Shown: positions 40,131-48,759, counted from the first letter of the stretch. The stretch is 64,000 nt of DNA from Streptomyces rishiriensis (GCF_030815485.1 NZ_JAUSWV010000002.1:7068001-7132000), one strand, 5' to 3'. Notes: generated by a model not told the origin, from the sequence alone. Program-made: numbers and translations.

Positions 40131-41105
40131 TCAGCCGGCCGCCCGCGCCGCCATCCGGGCCTTGCGCGTCGCCAGCTTCTCGTCGAACTTCGAGGCCTCC
40201 GAGTCGAGGCCGCCCATGTACAGGCCGATCTCCTCCTGCGCCTTCTGGCCCTCGGGGCCGAGGCCGTCGACCTCCATGACCTTCAGGAAGCGCAGCACGG
40301 GCTGGATGACGTCGTCGTGGTGGATGCGCAGGTTGTAGACCTCGCCGATCGCCATCTGCGCGGCGAAGCGCTCGAAGCCGGGCATGCCGTGGCCGGGCAT
40401 GCGGAAGTTGACGAGGACGTCCCGCACGGCCTGCATGGTGAGGTCGGGGGCCAGCTCGAAGGCGGCCTTCAGGAGGTTGCGGTAGAAGACCATGTGGAGG
40501 TTCTCGTCGGTCGCGATGCGCGCCAGCATGCGGTCGCAGACCGGGTCGCCGGACTGGTGGCCGGTGTTGCGGTGCGAGACGCGGGTCGCCAGCTCCTGGA
40601 AGGCGACGTAGGCGACCGAGTGCAGCATCGAATGCCGGTTGTCCGACTCGAAGCCCTCGCTCATGTGGGCCATCCGGAACTGCTCCAGCTTGTCCGGGTC
40701 CACCGCGCGCGAGGCGAGCAGGTAGTCGCGCATCACGATGCCGTGCCGGCCCTCCTCGGCCGTCCAGCGGTGCACCCAGGTGCCCCAGGCGCCGTCCCGG
40801 CCGAAGAGCGAGGCGATCTCGTGGTGGTAGCTGGGCAGGTTGTCCTCGGTGAGCAGGTTCACGACGAGCGCGATCCGGCCGATCTCGGTGACCTTGGACT
40901 GGCCCTTCTCCCAGGCCTCGCCGTCCTCGAAGAGGCCGGGGAAGTTGCGGCCGTCGCTCCACGGCACGTACTCGTGGGGCATCCAGTCCTTGGTCACCTT
41001 CAGGTGCCGGTTGAGTTCCTGCTCGACCACTTCCTCGAGCGCGTACAGCAGCTTGGCGTCGGTCCAGACGGCGGGGCTGCCGAGGTGAGGGGTGGTGATC
41101 GACAC
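40131..41105 (-). CDS. Acyl-[acyl-carrier-protein] desaturase
   Basis: The 324-residue soluble diiron protein has the motifs EDNLPSYHHEI, AEEGRHG (ExxRH) and DENLHM (ExxH type) expected of stearoyl-ACP desaturases (FA_desaturase_2), plus the N-terminal KDWMPHEYVPWSDGRNF. It would insert a double bond into acyl-ACP and adjust membrane fluidity. The ATG complements 41103-41105 with GGG upstream. Three 15-bp-spaced palindromic iterons 66-104 nt upstream suggest control by a TetR-type regulator. Confidence 0.93.
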   Translation of the reverse strand: MSITTPHLGSPAVWTDAKLLYALEEVVEQELNRHLKVTKDWMPHEYVPWSDGRNFPGLFEDGEAWEKGQSKVTEIGRIALVVNLLTEDNLPSYHHEIASLFGRDGAWGTWVHRWTAEEGRHGIVMRDYLLASRAVDPDKLEQFRMAHMSEGFESDNRHSMLHSVAYVAFQELATRVSHRNTGHQSGDPVCDRMLARIATDENLHMVFYRNLLKAAFELAPDLTMQAVRDVLVNFRMPGHGMPGFERFAAQMAIGEVYNLRIHHDDVIQPVLRFLKVMEVDGLGPEGQKAQEEIGLYMGGLDSEASKFDEKLATRKARMAARAAG

Positions 41106-41170
41106 GAATACTCCAGGGGACGTGAAACGGAGTGGAACAATCCGGCGCGCGAAGCCGGAACTTACGGGAT

Positions 41171-41209
41171 CGTAGGCTACGTATCCGTAGGTTACGAAGT
41201 CGTAGGTTA
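41171..41209. promoter_or_regulatory. Three 15-bp iterons upstream of the desaturase
   Basis: CGTAGGCTACG (41171-41181, perfect palindrome around a central G), CGTAGGTTACG (41186-41196) and CGTAGGTTA (41201-41209) recur at exactly 15-bp spacing. The set is likely the binding site of a TetR-family regulator of unsaturated fatty-acid synthesis, with the promoter nearby. No regulator gene is adjacent. The rest of the 216-nt gap shows no gene. Confidence 0.65.
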
Positions 41210-41321
41210 AGGACCGTGTAAAGATCGCTGATCAGGCGTGTTGCGCAGGGTCGTTCCGGGCATGTCGAACGGCCCCGGGAACCGCAGGTCCCAGGGCTGA
41301 ACGGGTGAGAGGATCCGCCGC

Positions 41322-42098
41322 TCAGGCGTACAACTCACGCAGTCGCACCGAGAGGCATGTCACACATCCCTCGAGTTTCTCGAATTCGCCGATGTCCACG
41401 ACGACGGGTTCGTGACCGAGATCGGCGAGCAGGTCCGCCGTCTGCGGCGCGGCGGCCGAGAGGAGCACCTTCGGGCCGCCGAGCAGCACCACGTGCGAGC
41501 CGGCCTCCTCGGGCACCGACAGGAAGCGCGGGAACAGCGACGGCCGGTCCACCTTGGGGATGTGACCGATCACCGTGCCGTCGGGCAGCGCCGTGACGGC
41601 CGACTTCAGGTGCAGCACCTTGCTCACCGGCACGGCCACGACCCGCGCGCCCAGCGGTTCGAAGGCGGCGCGCACCTGCTGGACGCCGACCGCGTTGGTA
41701 CGGCCGCCCCGGCCGACGTAGATCGTGTCGCCGACCTTGAGCACGTCACCGCCGTCCAGGGTGCCCGGCTCCCAGATCCAGTTCACCGAGCAGCCCAGGC
41801 GGGCCACGGCCTCCTCGACGCCCAGGGTCTCGTCGCGCCGGGACTCGGCGCCGGAGCGCGCGATCAGGGCGACGTTCTTGTACATCACCACCGTGTCCTC
41901 GACGAACACGGAGTCGGGGCAGTCGTCGGCCGGGTCGACCTCGACGGTCTCCCAGCCGTGCGCCCGCAGGGCCTCGGCGTACGCCTCCCACTGCTCCAGG
42001 GCGAGCTCCACGTCGACCTTCTCCCGCTCGACGTGCGTCACCAGGCCTTCGGCGAGGCGCGGGCTGGGGCGGCGGATGAGGGCCTTCTTGCTGGGCAC
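41322..42098 (-). CDS. N(G),N(G)-dimethylarginine dimethylaminohydrolase
   Basis: The 258-residue amidinotransferase-fold protein has the DDAH residues: Asp/Glu in DDCPDSVFVEDTVV, His in VLHLKSAVTALP and the nucleophilic Cys in EGCVTCLSV at the C-terminus. It would hydrolyse methylated arginines to citrulline and methylamines. The GTG at the complement of 42096-42098 has GGAG 8 nt upstream. An in-frame TTG at 42200 with AGGAGGGG upstream would add 34 residues not typical of the family, so I prefer the shorter form. Confidence 0.9.
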   Translation of the reverse strand: MPSKKALIRRPSPRLAEGLVTHVEREKVDVELALEQWEAYAEALRAHGWETVEVDPADDCPDSVFVEDTVVMYKNVALIARSGAESRRDETLGVEEAVARLGCSVNWIWEPGTLDGGDVLKVGDTIYVGRGGRTNAVGVQQVRAAFEPLGARVVAVPVSKVLHLKSAVTALPDGTVIGHIPKVDRPSLFPRFLSVPEEAGSHVVLLGGPKVLLSAAAPQTADLLADLGHEPVVVDIGEFEKLEGCVTCLSVRLRELYA

Positions 42099-42441
42099 GT
42101 CCAGGTCTCCGAATCGGGTGGCGCAACCGGCGCCTCGAACGCGGCGCCGGTCAGTCATCATGCAGGGCCCGGCCACCAGGACAAAACCCCTCGGTAACAA
42201 TGTGCCCCTCCTGAGACCATGCGACGACCCGCCGCGCCGGACCGGGTCCGCGGGGTCCCGCCCCGCCCGCCCGGCGGCGCCCGGCGCGCCCTTTCCTCCC
42301 CGGGTAGGTGCCCCGGCCGCGTCGTAGGGACCGCCCCCTCCTGCAGCTCGGTGGGCGGGCGCCCCTGCGCCGTGCGATGAGCCGCAAGGCCGCCGCGGCC
42401 GCCGCCCTCGGGCAGCCCGCGGCACCTCGCGGGCACGGCGG
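42099..42441. other. Gap between ABC-F and DDAH genes
   Basis: No gene is supported in this GC-rich stretch. A good ribosome binding site (AGGAGGGG on the minus strand at 42205-42212) precedes a TTG that is in frame with the DDAH gene. It marks either a longer DDAH or a short leader. Confidence 0.35.
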
Positions 42442-44064
42442 CTACGCCGGATCCGCCAGTTCCTCCGCCGTCGTCTCGCGCAGCCGCCCGTCCAGCAGCA
42501 GCCACCGGGTGATGCCGATGGACTCCAGGAACGGCAGGTCGTGGCTGGCCACGATCAGCGCGCCCTCGTAGGACTCCAGGGCGGTGGTCAGCTGGCGCAC
42601 GCTCGCCATGTCGAGGTTGTTGGTCGGCTCGTCCAGCATGAGCAGCTGGGGGGCCGGCTCGGCCAGCATCAGCGCCGCCAGGCTCGCCCGGAAGCGTTCC
42701 CCGCCGGACAGCGTCGAGGCCTTCTGGTCGGCACGGCCGCCGCGGAAGAGGAACCGGGCCAGCCGGGCCCGGATCCGGTTGTTGGTGGCGCCGGGCGCGA
42801 ACCGGGCCACGTTCTCGGCGACCGTGCGCTCGCCGTCGAGGATGTCGAGGCGCTGGGGCAGGAAACGCAGCGGCACGTGCGCGTGCGCCTCGCCCGCCTC
42901 CGGCGTCAGCTCACCCGCGATGGTGCGCAGCAGCGTCGTCTTGCCCGAGCCGTTGCGGCCGACGAGGGCGACCCGCTCGGGACCGCGCAGGTCGAGACCA
43001 CCGTCCACGCGCGCGCCGTACGCGAGCCGGAGGTCCTGCAGCAGCAGCACCTCCCGCCCCGGTGGCACGGCCGTGTGCGGCAGATCGACGCGGATCTCGT
43101 CGTCGTCGCGTACGGCCTCCACCGCGTCGTCGAGCCGGTCCTTGGCCTCGGCGAGCTTCTCCTCGTGCATGATCCGGTGCTTGCCCGCCGACTCCTGCGC
43201 CGCGCGCTTGCGCGCGCCCATGACGATCTTCGGCTCGCGTTTGCTGTCCCACATCTTCTGCCCGTACCGCTTGCGGCGGGCCAGTTTCACCTGGGCGTCG
43301 GTCAGCTCGCGCTTCTGCTTGCGCAGATCGGCCTCCGCGACGCGCACCATGCGCTCGGCGGCCTCCTGCTCGGTGGCCAGGGCCTCCTCGTAGGCGGAGA
43401 AGTTGCCGCCGTACCAGGTGACCTCCCCGGCGCGCAGGTCGGCGATCTGGTCGACGAGGTCGAGCAGTTCCCGGTCGTGGCTGACCACGACCAGGACGCC
43501 CGGCCAGGACGTGACCGCCGCGTACAGCCGTCGCCGGGCGTACAGGTCGAGGTTGTTGGTCGGCTCGTCGAGCAGCAGGACGTCCGGTCGGCGCAGCAGC
43601 AGCGCCGCCAGCCGCAGCAGGACCGACTCGCCGCCCGACACCTCGCCGATGGCGCGGTCGAGGTCGATGTGGCCGAGCCCGAGCTCGCCGAGGGTGGCCA
43701 GCGCGCGCTCCTCGACGTCCCAGTCGTCGCCGACGGTCTCGAAGTGCCGCTCGGAGGGGTCGCCGGCCTCGATGGCGTGCAGTGCGGCCCGCTGCGCGGC
43801 GATGCCGAGCGCCGCGTCGACCTTCAGCGTGGTGTCGAGGGTGACGTTCTGCGGGAGGTGTCCGACCTCGCCGGCGAGGCGCACCGCGCCGTCGGCGGGG
43901 GCGAGTTCTCCGGCGATGAGCTTCAGCAGGGTCGACTTGCCGGAGCCGTTGACGCCGACCAGTCCGGTCCGGCCGGGGCCGAAGGAGACGTCGAGCCCGT
44001 CGAAGACGGGGGTGCCGTCGGGCCAGGAGAAGGCGAGGGAGGTACAGGTGATGGAGTGAGTCAC
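42442..44064 (-). CDS. ABC-F ATPase, ribosome-protection type
   Basis: The 540-residue soluble protein has two ABC domains joined by a charged linker and no membrane segment. Walker A motifs are GVNGSGKST and GRNGSGKTT. Signatures are VSGGESVLLRLAALLL and LSGGERFRASLAALML, each followed by LLLDEPTNNLD or LMLDEPTNNLD. The helical P-site-tRNA-interaction linker (about 230-320) is Lys/Arg-rich. Such proteins rescue or protect ribosomes, often from antibiotics. The GTG (complement of 44062-44064) has GAGG 6 nt upstream; a longer frame starts at 44115. The structured leader upstream suggests antibiotic-responsive control. Confidence 0.9.
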   Translation of the reverse strand: MTHSITCTSLAFSWPDGTPVFDGLDVSFGPGRTGLVGVNGSGKSTLLKLIAGELAPADGAVRLAGEVGHLPQNVTLDTTLKVDAALGIAAQRAALHAIEAGDPSERHFETVGDDWDVEERALATLGELGLGHIDLDRAIGEVSGGESVLLRLAALLLRRPDVLLLDEPTNNLDLYARRRLYAAVTSWPGVLVVVSHDRELLDLVDQIADLRAGEVTWYGGNFSAYEEALATEQEAAERMVRVAEADLRKQKRELTDAQVKLARRKRYGQKMWDSKREPKIVMGARKRAAQESAGKHRIMHEEKLAEAKDRLDDAVEAVRDDDEIRVDLPHTAVPPGREVLLLQDLRLAYGARVDGGLDLRGPERVALVGRNGSGKTTLLRTIAGELTPEAGEAHAHVPLRFLPQRLDILDGERTVAENVARFAPGATNNRIRARLARFLFRGGRADQKASTLSGGERFRASLAALMLAEPAPQLLMLDEPTNNLDMASVRQLTTALESYEGALIVASHDLPFLESIGITRWLLLDGRLRETTAEELADPA

Positions 44065-44330
44065 AGCGGGCCTCGTGGGTGCGTGTGCGGAAAGGGGCGA
44101 CACGTGTCGAGACACCGGAAGGCGGCGACCACCGCGACAGCGGGGGAGCGCGGAGACATGCAGCAGGCACTGCTCCGCCAGGACGGCTCAAGGCCGAGGT
44201 CGCACGCGGCGCACACACCCCGGAGGTGTGGCGCGGTGTCTCAAGACCTCAGACGAGCAACGTCCTTCTCCGATCGACGGCAACAGAACCGTTCTCCACG
44301 GTAGGAAGGCCCGGAAGGGCTGTCAACGCA
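44065..44330 (-). promoter_or_regulatory. Structured leader of the ABC-F gene, possible attenuator
   Basis: The 266-nt gap contains several competing inverted repeats: CGACACGTGTCG (44098-44109, perfect palindrome), GAGACACCG (44109-44117) with CGGTGTCTC (44234-44242), and ACACCCCGGAGGTGT near 44215-44229. A minus-strand open frame starting at a GTG near 44218 could encode a leader peptide. Many antibiotic-resistance ABC-F genes in actinomycetes are controlled by ribosome-mediated attenuation, so this is a fitting but unproven candidate. Confidence 0.45.
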
Positions 44331-44747
44331 TTAACAGGCGTCCCGCATCAGCTCCGCCAGTTCGTGGTCGAGGTCGAGCTGCCGGCACTCCGTGCCGACG
44401 GGCACCAGTTCGCTCGTGGCCCGCAGGAAGCCGAGGATCTCCTCCGTGTGGACGTGCACGACGGCGGTGCCCTCGGGTGCGTGGAACTCCAGCACCGTGC
44501 GGCCGTACCCGTAGGGCCGCACCCGGACGTCGCCGTGGCCCTCGGCGTCGCGCAGGCCGGCGGAGAGCAGGTCGCGGGCGAAGGTCCAGCAGACCTCGAC
44601 GCCCTCCAGGGTGGCCGGAGCCGGGAAGGTCATGCGGACCGCGAAGGGGTCCTGCCGGTCGTAGGACAAGGTGGCGGGGATGTTCTGCATCCGGGGCGCG
44701 GCGGCGACCAGACGTGCCTCTACGGGCTGCTCTATGACGGTGGACAA
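44331..44747 (-). CDS. ssgD: SsgA-like sporulation/cell-division protein, SsgD type
   Basis: The product has 138 residues from a TTG start (complement of 44745-44747) with GGGAG 7 nt upstream, which gives the usual SALP length. Conserved SALP segments include ATLSYDRQDPFAVRMTF, VCWTFARDLLSAGL, GDVRVRP and VPVGTECRQLDLDHELAEL. SALPs guide peptidoglycan and septum events during Streptomyces sporulation. I assign SsgD from the N-terminal STVIEQPVEARL sequence and from position (SCO6722 in S. coelicolor, from memory). It is divergent from the YCF48-like gene. Confidence 0.85.
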   Translation of the reverse strand: MSTVIEQPVEARLVAAAPRMQNIPATLSYDRQDPFAVRMTFPAPATLEGVEVCWTFARDLLSAGLRDAEGHGDVRVRPYGYGRTVLEFHAPEGTAVVHVHTEEILGFLRATSELVPVGTECRQLDLDHELAELMRDAC

Positions 44748-44846
44748 CGCCTTGCTCCCTCGTGACGGCGGGACGATCTTCCGGGCGGTGCGTCCGGACA
44801 CTGGAAGAGACGCCGGAACCGGCCGATCCGTGCACACCCTTTCCGA

Positions 44847-44860
44847 GTGACCTCGGTCAC
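44847..44860. promoter_or_regulatory. GTGACC-TC-GGTCAC dyad in the ssgD upstream region
   Basis: This is a perfect dyad with 6-bp arms and a 2-bp spacer. It lies 100 nt upstream of the ssgD start and 112 nt before the divergent secreted-protein gene. It may bind a GntR- or MarR-like regulator; the protein is unknown. I see nothing else clear in this 224-nt gap. Confidence 0.4.
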
Positions 44861-44971
44861 CGTCTTTCATGCACGCGAGTGACTCACCTCTCCTGCCGTG
44901 CTTCGTAGGGCGGTTGAGGTGATCGCCGGCATCTGGACGCCACCGAAAGCCGTGGGCTAGCTTCGCCCGCC

Positions 44972-46081
44972 ATGAGGCGCTTGGGGAAGACGCGACGCAC
45001 GGTCCGGACAGCACGCGCGAGCGGCCGGGTGGTGGCGGCGGCCTGCGGGGCGGCGCTGGCCCTGCTGACCGCTCTGCCCGCCGAGGCGCACGGCCGGGGG
45101 CCCGGGGCGCCGCACTGGGACCTCAAGGACACCGGCACGACCGCCGTACGGTTCCGGGGCCTCGCCGCGGTCGACCGGCACACCGCCTGGGTGTCCGGCA
45201 CCGAGGGCACCGTCCTGCGCACCACCGACGGCGGCGAGAGCTGGCGGGACGTCTCGCCGCCCGGCGCCGCCGACCTCCAGTTCCGGGACATCGAGGCGTT
45301 CGACGCGCGCCGCGCCGTGGTGCTCGCCATCGGCGAGGGCGAGGCCTCCCGCGTGTACCGCACCGAGGACGGCGGCACGACCTGGACGGAGTCCTTCCGC
45401 AACACCGACACGCACGCCTTCTACGACTGCCTGACCTTCTTCGACCGCCGTCACGGCCTCGCCATGAGCGACCCGGTGGACGGCAGGTTCCGCATCCTGT
45501 CGACCGCTGACGGCGGCCGCTCCTGGAAGGTGCTGCCGAACGACGGCATGCCGGCCGCCCTGGACGGCGAGGCGGGCTTCGCGGCCAGTGGGCAGTGCCT
45601 GGTCGCCTCCGGGGCGAAGGACGTCTGGCTGGCCACCGGCGGAGCGGCACGCGCGCGTGTGCTGCACTCCTCCGACCGCGGACTGACGTGGACGGCCGCC
45701 GACACCCCTGTTCCCGCGGGGGACCCCGCGCGCGGGGTCTTCGCCGTGGCCTTCCGCGATCGCACCCACGGCCTCGCCGTCGGCGGCGACTACCGCGCCG
45801 ACAAGCCCTCCCCGCGTGCGGCCGCCGCGACCGGCGACGCGGGCCGCACCTGGCGGCCGGCCGCCACGCCGCCGCCCGCCTACCGCTCCGGCGTCGCCTG
45901 GCTCCCGCACAGCCGCTCCGCCGCCCTCGCCGTCGGCCCCACCGGCACCGACCTGACCACCGACGCGGGCCGCACCTGGCGCACCCTCGACACGGGCTCC
46001 TACGACACCGTGGACTGCACCCCCGACCTCGGCTGCTGGGCCGCCGGCGAACAAGGGCGGGTGGCACGCCTGGAGAGCTGA
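44972..46081 (+). CDS. Secreted YCF48-like / BNR-repeat propeller protein
   Basis: The 369-residue product has a signal peptide (MRRLGKTRRTVRTARASGRVVAAACGAALALLTALPAEA split by a basic n-region, cleavage after AEA near residue 39). Five or more Asp-box-like motifs follow: TTDGGESW, TEDGGTTW, TADGGRSW, SSDRGLTW, TTDAGRTW. These fit a YCF48/photosystem-assembly-like beta propeller, often labelled oxidoreductase in Streptomyces. The function is unknown. Confidence 0.82.
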   Translation: MRRLGKTRRTVRTARASGRVVAAACGAALALLTALPAEAHGRGPGAPHWDLKDTGTTAVRFRGLAAVDRHTAWVSGTEGTVLRTTDGGESWRDVSPPGAADLQFRDIEAFDARRAVVLAIGEGEASRVYRTEDGGTTWTESFRNTDTHAFYDCLTFFDRRHGLAMSDPVDGRFRILSTADGGRSWKVLPNDGMPAALDGEAGFAASGQCLVASGAKDVWLATGGAARARVLHSSDRGLTWTAADTPVPAGDPARGVFAVAFRDRTHGLAVGGDYRADKPSPRAAAATGDAGRTWRPAATPPPAYRSGVAWLPHSRSAALAVGPTGTDLTTDAGRTWRTLDTGSYDTVDCTPDLGCWAAGEQGRVARLES

Positions 46082-46131
46082 GCCGGTTTCGGGGTACCCG
46101 ATGGGCGCGAACGTGAAAGGAGTGAGCGCCC

Positions 46132-46461
46132 ATGCCACGCGGTTCCAGCCCCAAGCGGGAGCGCCAGTACGAGCACATCAAGGAGAGCGCGCAGGACCGG
46201 GGTGAGAGCGCCGGACGCGCGAAGGAGATCGCCGCCCGTACGGTCAACAAGGAACGCGCCCGGTCCGGCGAGTCCAAGACCGCCAGCCGCACCTCCACCC
46301 AGGACATGTCGTCCGGCAAACGGGGCGGCCAGCGCTCCGGCAAGGGCTCGCAGGGGCCCACGTACGACCAGCTCTACGAGGAGGCCAAGCGGCGGGGCGT
46401 CAAGGGCCGTTCGGACATGAACAAGAGCCAGCTCCAGCGTGCGCTCGGCGGCAAGAGCTGA
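46132..46461 (+). CDS. Small basic protein with SAP/HeH-like C-terminus
   Basis: This 109-residue, very hydrophilic, Lys/Arg/Ser-rich protein follows a good AAAGGAG site. Residues 75-105 (PTYDQLYEEAKRRGVKGRSDMNKSQLQRAL) resemble the HeH/Rho-N-type two-helix fold that binds nucleic acid. Such proteins are often labelled plasmid stabilisation protein in Streptomyces, without evidence. A nucleic-acid-associated role is plausible. Confidence 0.75.
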   Translation: MPRGSSPKRERQYEHIKESAQDRGESAGRAKEIAARTVNKERARSGESKTASRTSTQDMSSGKRGGQRSGKGSQGPTYDQLYEEAKRRGVKGRSDMNKSQLQRALGGKS

Positions 46462-46522
46462 CGCGTAGGCGGAGGAACACGATCGCGGGCCGGTCCCCGG
46501 CAGTCGTACGCTCGTCCCCACC

Positions 46523-47218
46523 ATGACGACCGTAGACATTCCGGCGGGCTGGCCCGCGACCGAGGAAGCGGCCCGCGCCGTCCAGGACGAGCTGCGGGTC
46601 CGGGTGGTGACCGACCAGGTGGGGCCGCCGCCCGGGACGGGCTGCGTGACGGGCGTCGACGTCGCCTACGACGACGAGCGGGACGTGGTCGCGGCGGCGG
46701 CCGTCGTGCTGGACGCGGCGAGCCTGGAAGTCGTCGCCGAGGCCACCGCCGTGGGGCGGATCTCCTTCCCGTACGTGCCCGGGCTGCTCGCCTTCCGCGA
46801 GATCCCCACCGTGCTCGCCGCCCTGGACGCGCTGTCCCGGCCGCCCGGCCTCGTCGTCTGCGACGGCTACGGGCTGGCCCACCCGCGTCGGTTCGGTCTC
46901 GCCAGCCACCTGGGCGTCCTCACGGGCCTGCCCACGATCGGCGTCGCCAAGAACCCGTTCACCTTCGCCTACGACGACCCCGACGCCCCGCGTGGCTCGG
47001 CGTCCCCGCTGCTGGCGGGGGACGAGGAGGTGGGGCGGGCGCTGCGCACCCGGGCCGGGGTGAAGCCGGTCTTCGTGTCCGTCGGCCACCGTGTCACCCT
47101 GGACGACGCCTGCGCCCACACGCTCGCCCTCACCCCTCGCTTCCGCCTTCCGGAAACGACCCGGAGGGCGGACTCACTGTGCCGGCGCGCCCTCCAGGAG
47201 GCGACCGCCTGCCACTGA
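46523..47218 (+). CDS. nfi: Endonuclease V (deoxyinosine 3'-endonuclease)
   Basis: The 231-residue product has the endonuclease V motifs: catalytic Asp in TGVDVAYDD, the PYVPGLLAFREIP wedge, a second Asp in VVCDGYGLAHPRRFGLASHLGVL, and IGVAKNPF. It nicks DNA one base 3' of deaminated adenine, starting repair. A hairpin 27 nt downstream ends the unit. Confidence 0.93.
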   Translation: MTTVDIPAGWPATEEAARAVQDELRVRVVTDQVGPPPGTGCVTGVDVAYDDERDVVAAAAVVLDAASLEVVAEATAVGRISFPYVPGLLAFREIPTVLAALDALSRPPGLVVCDGYGLAHPRRFGLASHLGVLTGLPTIGVAKNPFTFAYDDPDAPRGSASPLLAGDEEVGRALRTRAGVKPVFVSVGHRVTLDDACAHTLALTPRFRLPETTRRADSLCRRALQEATACH

Positions 47219-47244
47219 CCGGCCTCCTGGCAGGCGGCGGAAGC

Positions 47245-47274
47245 GCTGGTCGCCGCCTGTTGCCGGCGACCAGC
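47245..47274 (+). terminator. Hairpin terminator after the endonuclease V gene
   Basis: GCTGGTCGCCG (47245-47255) and CGGCGACCAGC (47264-47274) form a perfect 11-bp stem with an 8-nt loop. Confidence 0.65.
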
Positions 47275-47337
47275 CCGCGCGGGTCGCCCGAGCCGGGGCT
47301 CGGCGGTGCGCCCGAGCAGGTCGCCCGAGTACGCCTG

Positions 47338-47374
47338 CTGAGTACGTCGACTGAGTACGTCGACTGAGTACTCG
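47338..47374. repeat. 13-bp tandem repeats CTGAGTACGTCGA upstream of a small gene
   Basis: CTGAGTACGTCGA occurs at 47338-47350 and 47351-47363, then CTGAGTACTCG at 47364-47374. A weaker relative (CCGAGTACGCCTG) precedes them. The repeats end about 40 nt before the start of the small membrane-protein gene, where a promoter or operator is expected. Confidence 0.65.
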
Positions 47375-47414
47375 TACGGATGTGCGTCCCGCCGTCGCTC
47401 GGCAGGCTGGGCCC

Positions 47415-47561
47415 ATGACCACGCACCGTGCCCCGAAGCCCCTCGCCGACCCCGACCGGCCCGTCGAGCGTGCCGTGAACGCCGCGCTGATCCTCGGCGC
47501 CCTGGCGGGTGTCGGCTGGATCGTCGGCATGATCTACACGCTGGTGCGGTGGCCGGTCTGA
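47415..47561 (+). CDS. Small single-pass membrane protein (48 aa)
   Basis: The ATG follows the 13-bp repeats. The product is MTTHRAPKPLADPDRPVE followed by one transmembrane helix (NAALILGALAGVGWIVGMIY) and a short basic tail ending VRWPV. Composition, codon use and clean start and stop support it as real, although it is too short for most ORF scans. Similar tiny membrane proteins occur widely in Streptomyces. The function is unknown. Confidence 0.65.
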   Translation: MTTHRAPKPLADPDRPVERAVNAALILGALAGVGWIVGMIYTLVRWPV

Positions 47562-47586
47562 GGCCGGAGAGAGGACAGGGCAGCGG

Positions 47587-48759
47587 TCAGCGGCGGGCCG
47601 CGACGCGGAAGCGGACACCCGCCCGGGTCAACCGCCCGGTCAGTGCCTCGCCCATCGCCACCGCCGTCGTCACCTGCCCGGCGGTGGGCGGGAGGTCGTC
47701 GCAGGCCAGCGCCAGCGCCGCCTCGGCGAACATCTTCGCCGTCTCGTCGTAGCCGGGGTCGCCGCCCGCCACCTCGGTGTACACCCGCCGGCCGCCGCCC
47801 TCGCCGACGAACCGCACCGAGAACCAGCTTCGCGCCCGCTTCTGCGCGCTGGGTCCCTCCCCGGGCCTGAGCCGGTCGGACAGCCAGCGCCGGGCCGGGG
47901 GAAACTGGGCCGCCGCGGCGAGCGTGCCGACCGCCGCGACCCCGCCCACGGCGACGGGCAGCCGCCGTACGGCCGCGTAGTGCCGGTAGCGGAAGTCCGG
48001 CCCGTAGCGCGGCAGCGCCCTCGCCGACCGCAGCACGATCTGCGGGTCGATGGTCGGCAGCGGCAGCGCCCAGGCGCCGACCTCCGGGGCGAAGCGGGGC
48101 GCGCCCACCGGCGCGGCGGCCCGGCGGCCCACCAAGCGGGGTTCGTGGCGGCCGCGCTCCCGTGCGGCGGCCAGCAACTGCCGTCCGCGCGCGAACTGTC
48201 CCAGCGCGGAGGCGAAGGTGCCGCCCGAGAAGGCCGCGTCCACCGACACGAAGCCGTCGACGGTCAGGGGCACGCCCTCCGGAAGCTGCCGGACGGTGAA
48301 GTACGCGCCGAGGTCGTGCGGGACGGAGTCGAAGCCGCAGGCGTGGAGCAGCCGGGCGCCCGTCTCACGCGCGCGTGCGTCGTGCCGTACGTACATCAGG
48401 TCCACGAACTCCGGCTCGCCGGTGAGGTCGAGATAGTCGGCGCCGGTGTCCGCGCAGGCCGCCACCAGTTCCTCGCCGTACGACACGTACGGACCAACCG
48501 TCGTGGCCACCACGCGCGCGTGCTCGGCGAGGGCGCGCAGGGAGGCCGGGTCCGAGACGTCGGCCCGCACCACCCCCACCTCCCCGCCGAGCCGCTCGCG
48601 CAACCGCTCCAGCCGCTTGCCGTCCCGGCCGGCGACCGCCCAGCGCAGATCGGCGGGCGCGTGGGCGGCGAGGTACTCGGCGGTGAGCGTTCCCACGAAA
48701 CCGGTGGCCCCGAAAAGCACGATGTCGTACGGACGGTCGGACCTTTTCAGCCTGCTCAT
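47587..48759 (-). CDS. Saccharopine-dehydrogenase-like / trans-acting enoyl-reductase family protein
   Basis: The 390-residue product has an N-terminal Rossmann motif (DIVLFGATGFVGTLTAEYLA), then AGRDGKRLERLRERL, VVATTVGPYVSYGEELVAACADTGADYLDLTGE and HACGFDSVPHDLGAY. These match the Sacchrp_dh_NADP family that includes the mycobacterial trans-acting enoyl reductase (Rv2953-like). It probably reduces an acyl or lipid intermediate with NADPH. It is convergent with the small membrane-protein gene and divergent from the CaiB-FadA-FadB operon. Confidence 0.87.
   Translation of the reverse strand: MSRLKRSDRPYDIVLFGATGFVGTLTAEYLAAHAPADLRWAVAGRDGKRLERLRERLGGEVGVVRADVSDPASLRALAEHARVVATTVGPYVSYGEELVAACADTGADYLDLTGEPEFVDLMYVRHDARARETGARLLHACGFDSVPHDLGAYFTVRQLPEGVPLTVDGFVSVDAAFSGGTFASALGQFARGRQLLAAARERGRHEPRLVGRRAAAPVGAPRFAPEVGAWALPLPTIDPQIVLRSARALPRYGPDFRYRHYAAVRRLPVAVGGVAAVGTLAAAAQFPPARRWLSDRLRPGEGPSAQKRARSWFSVRFVGEGGGRRVYTEVAGGDPGYDETAKMFAEAALALACDDLPPTAGQVTTAVAMGEALTGRLTRAGVRFRVAARR

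Noticed and set aside
42099..42200. Longer DDAH from a TTG at 42200
   Set aside because: A good Shine-Dalgarno precedes it, but the added residues do not resemble the family, and the GTG at 42098 has its own site. Kept as an alternative only.
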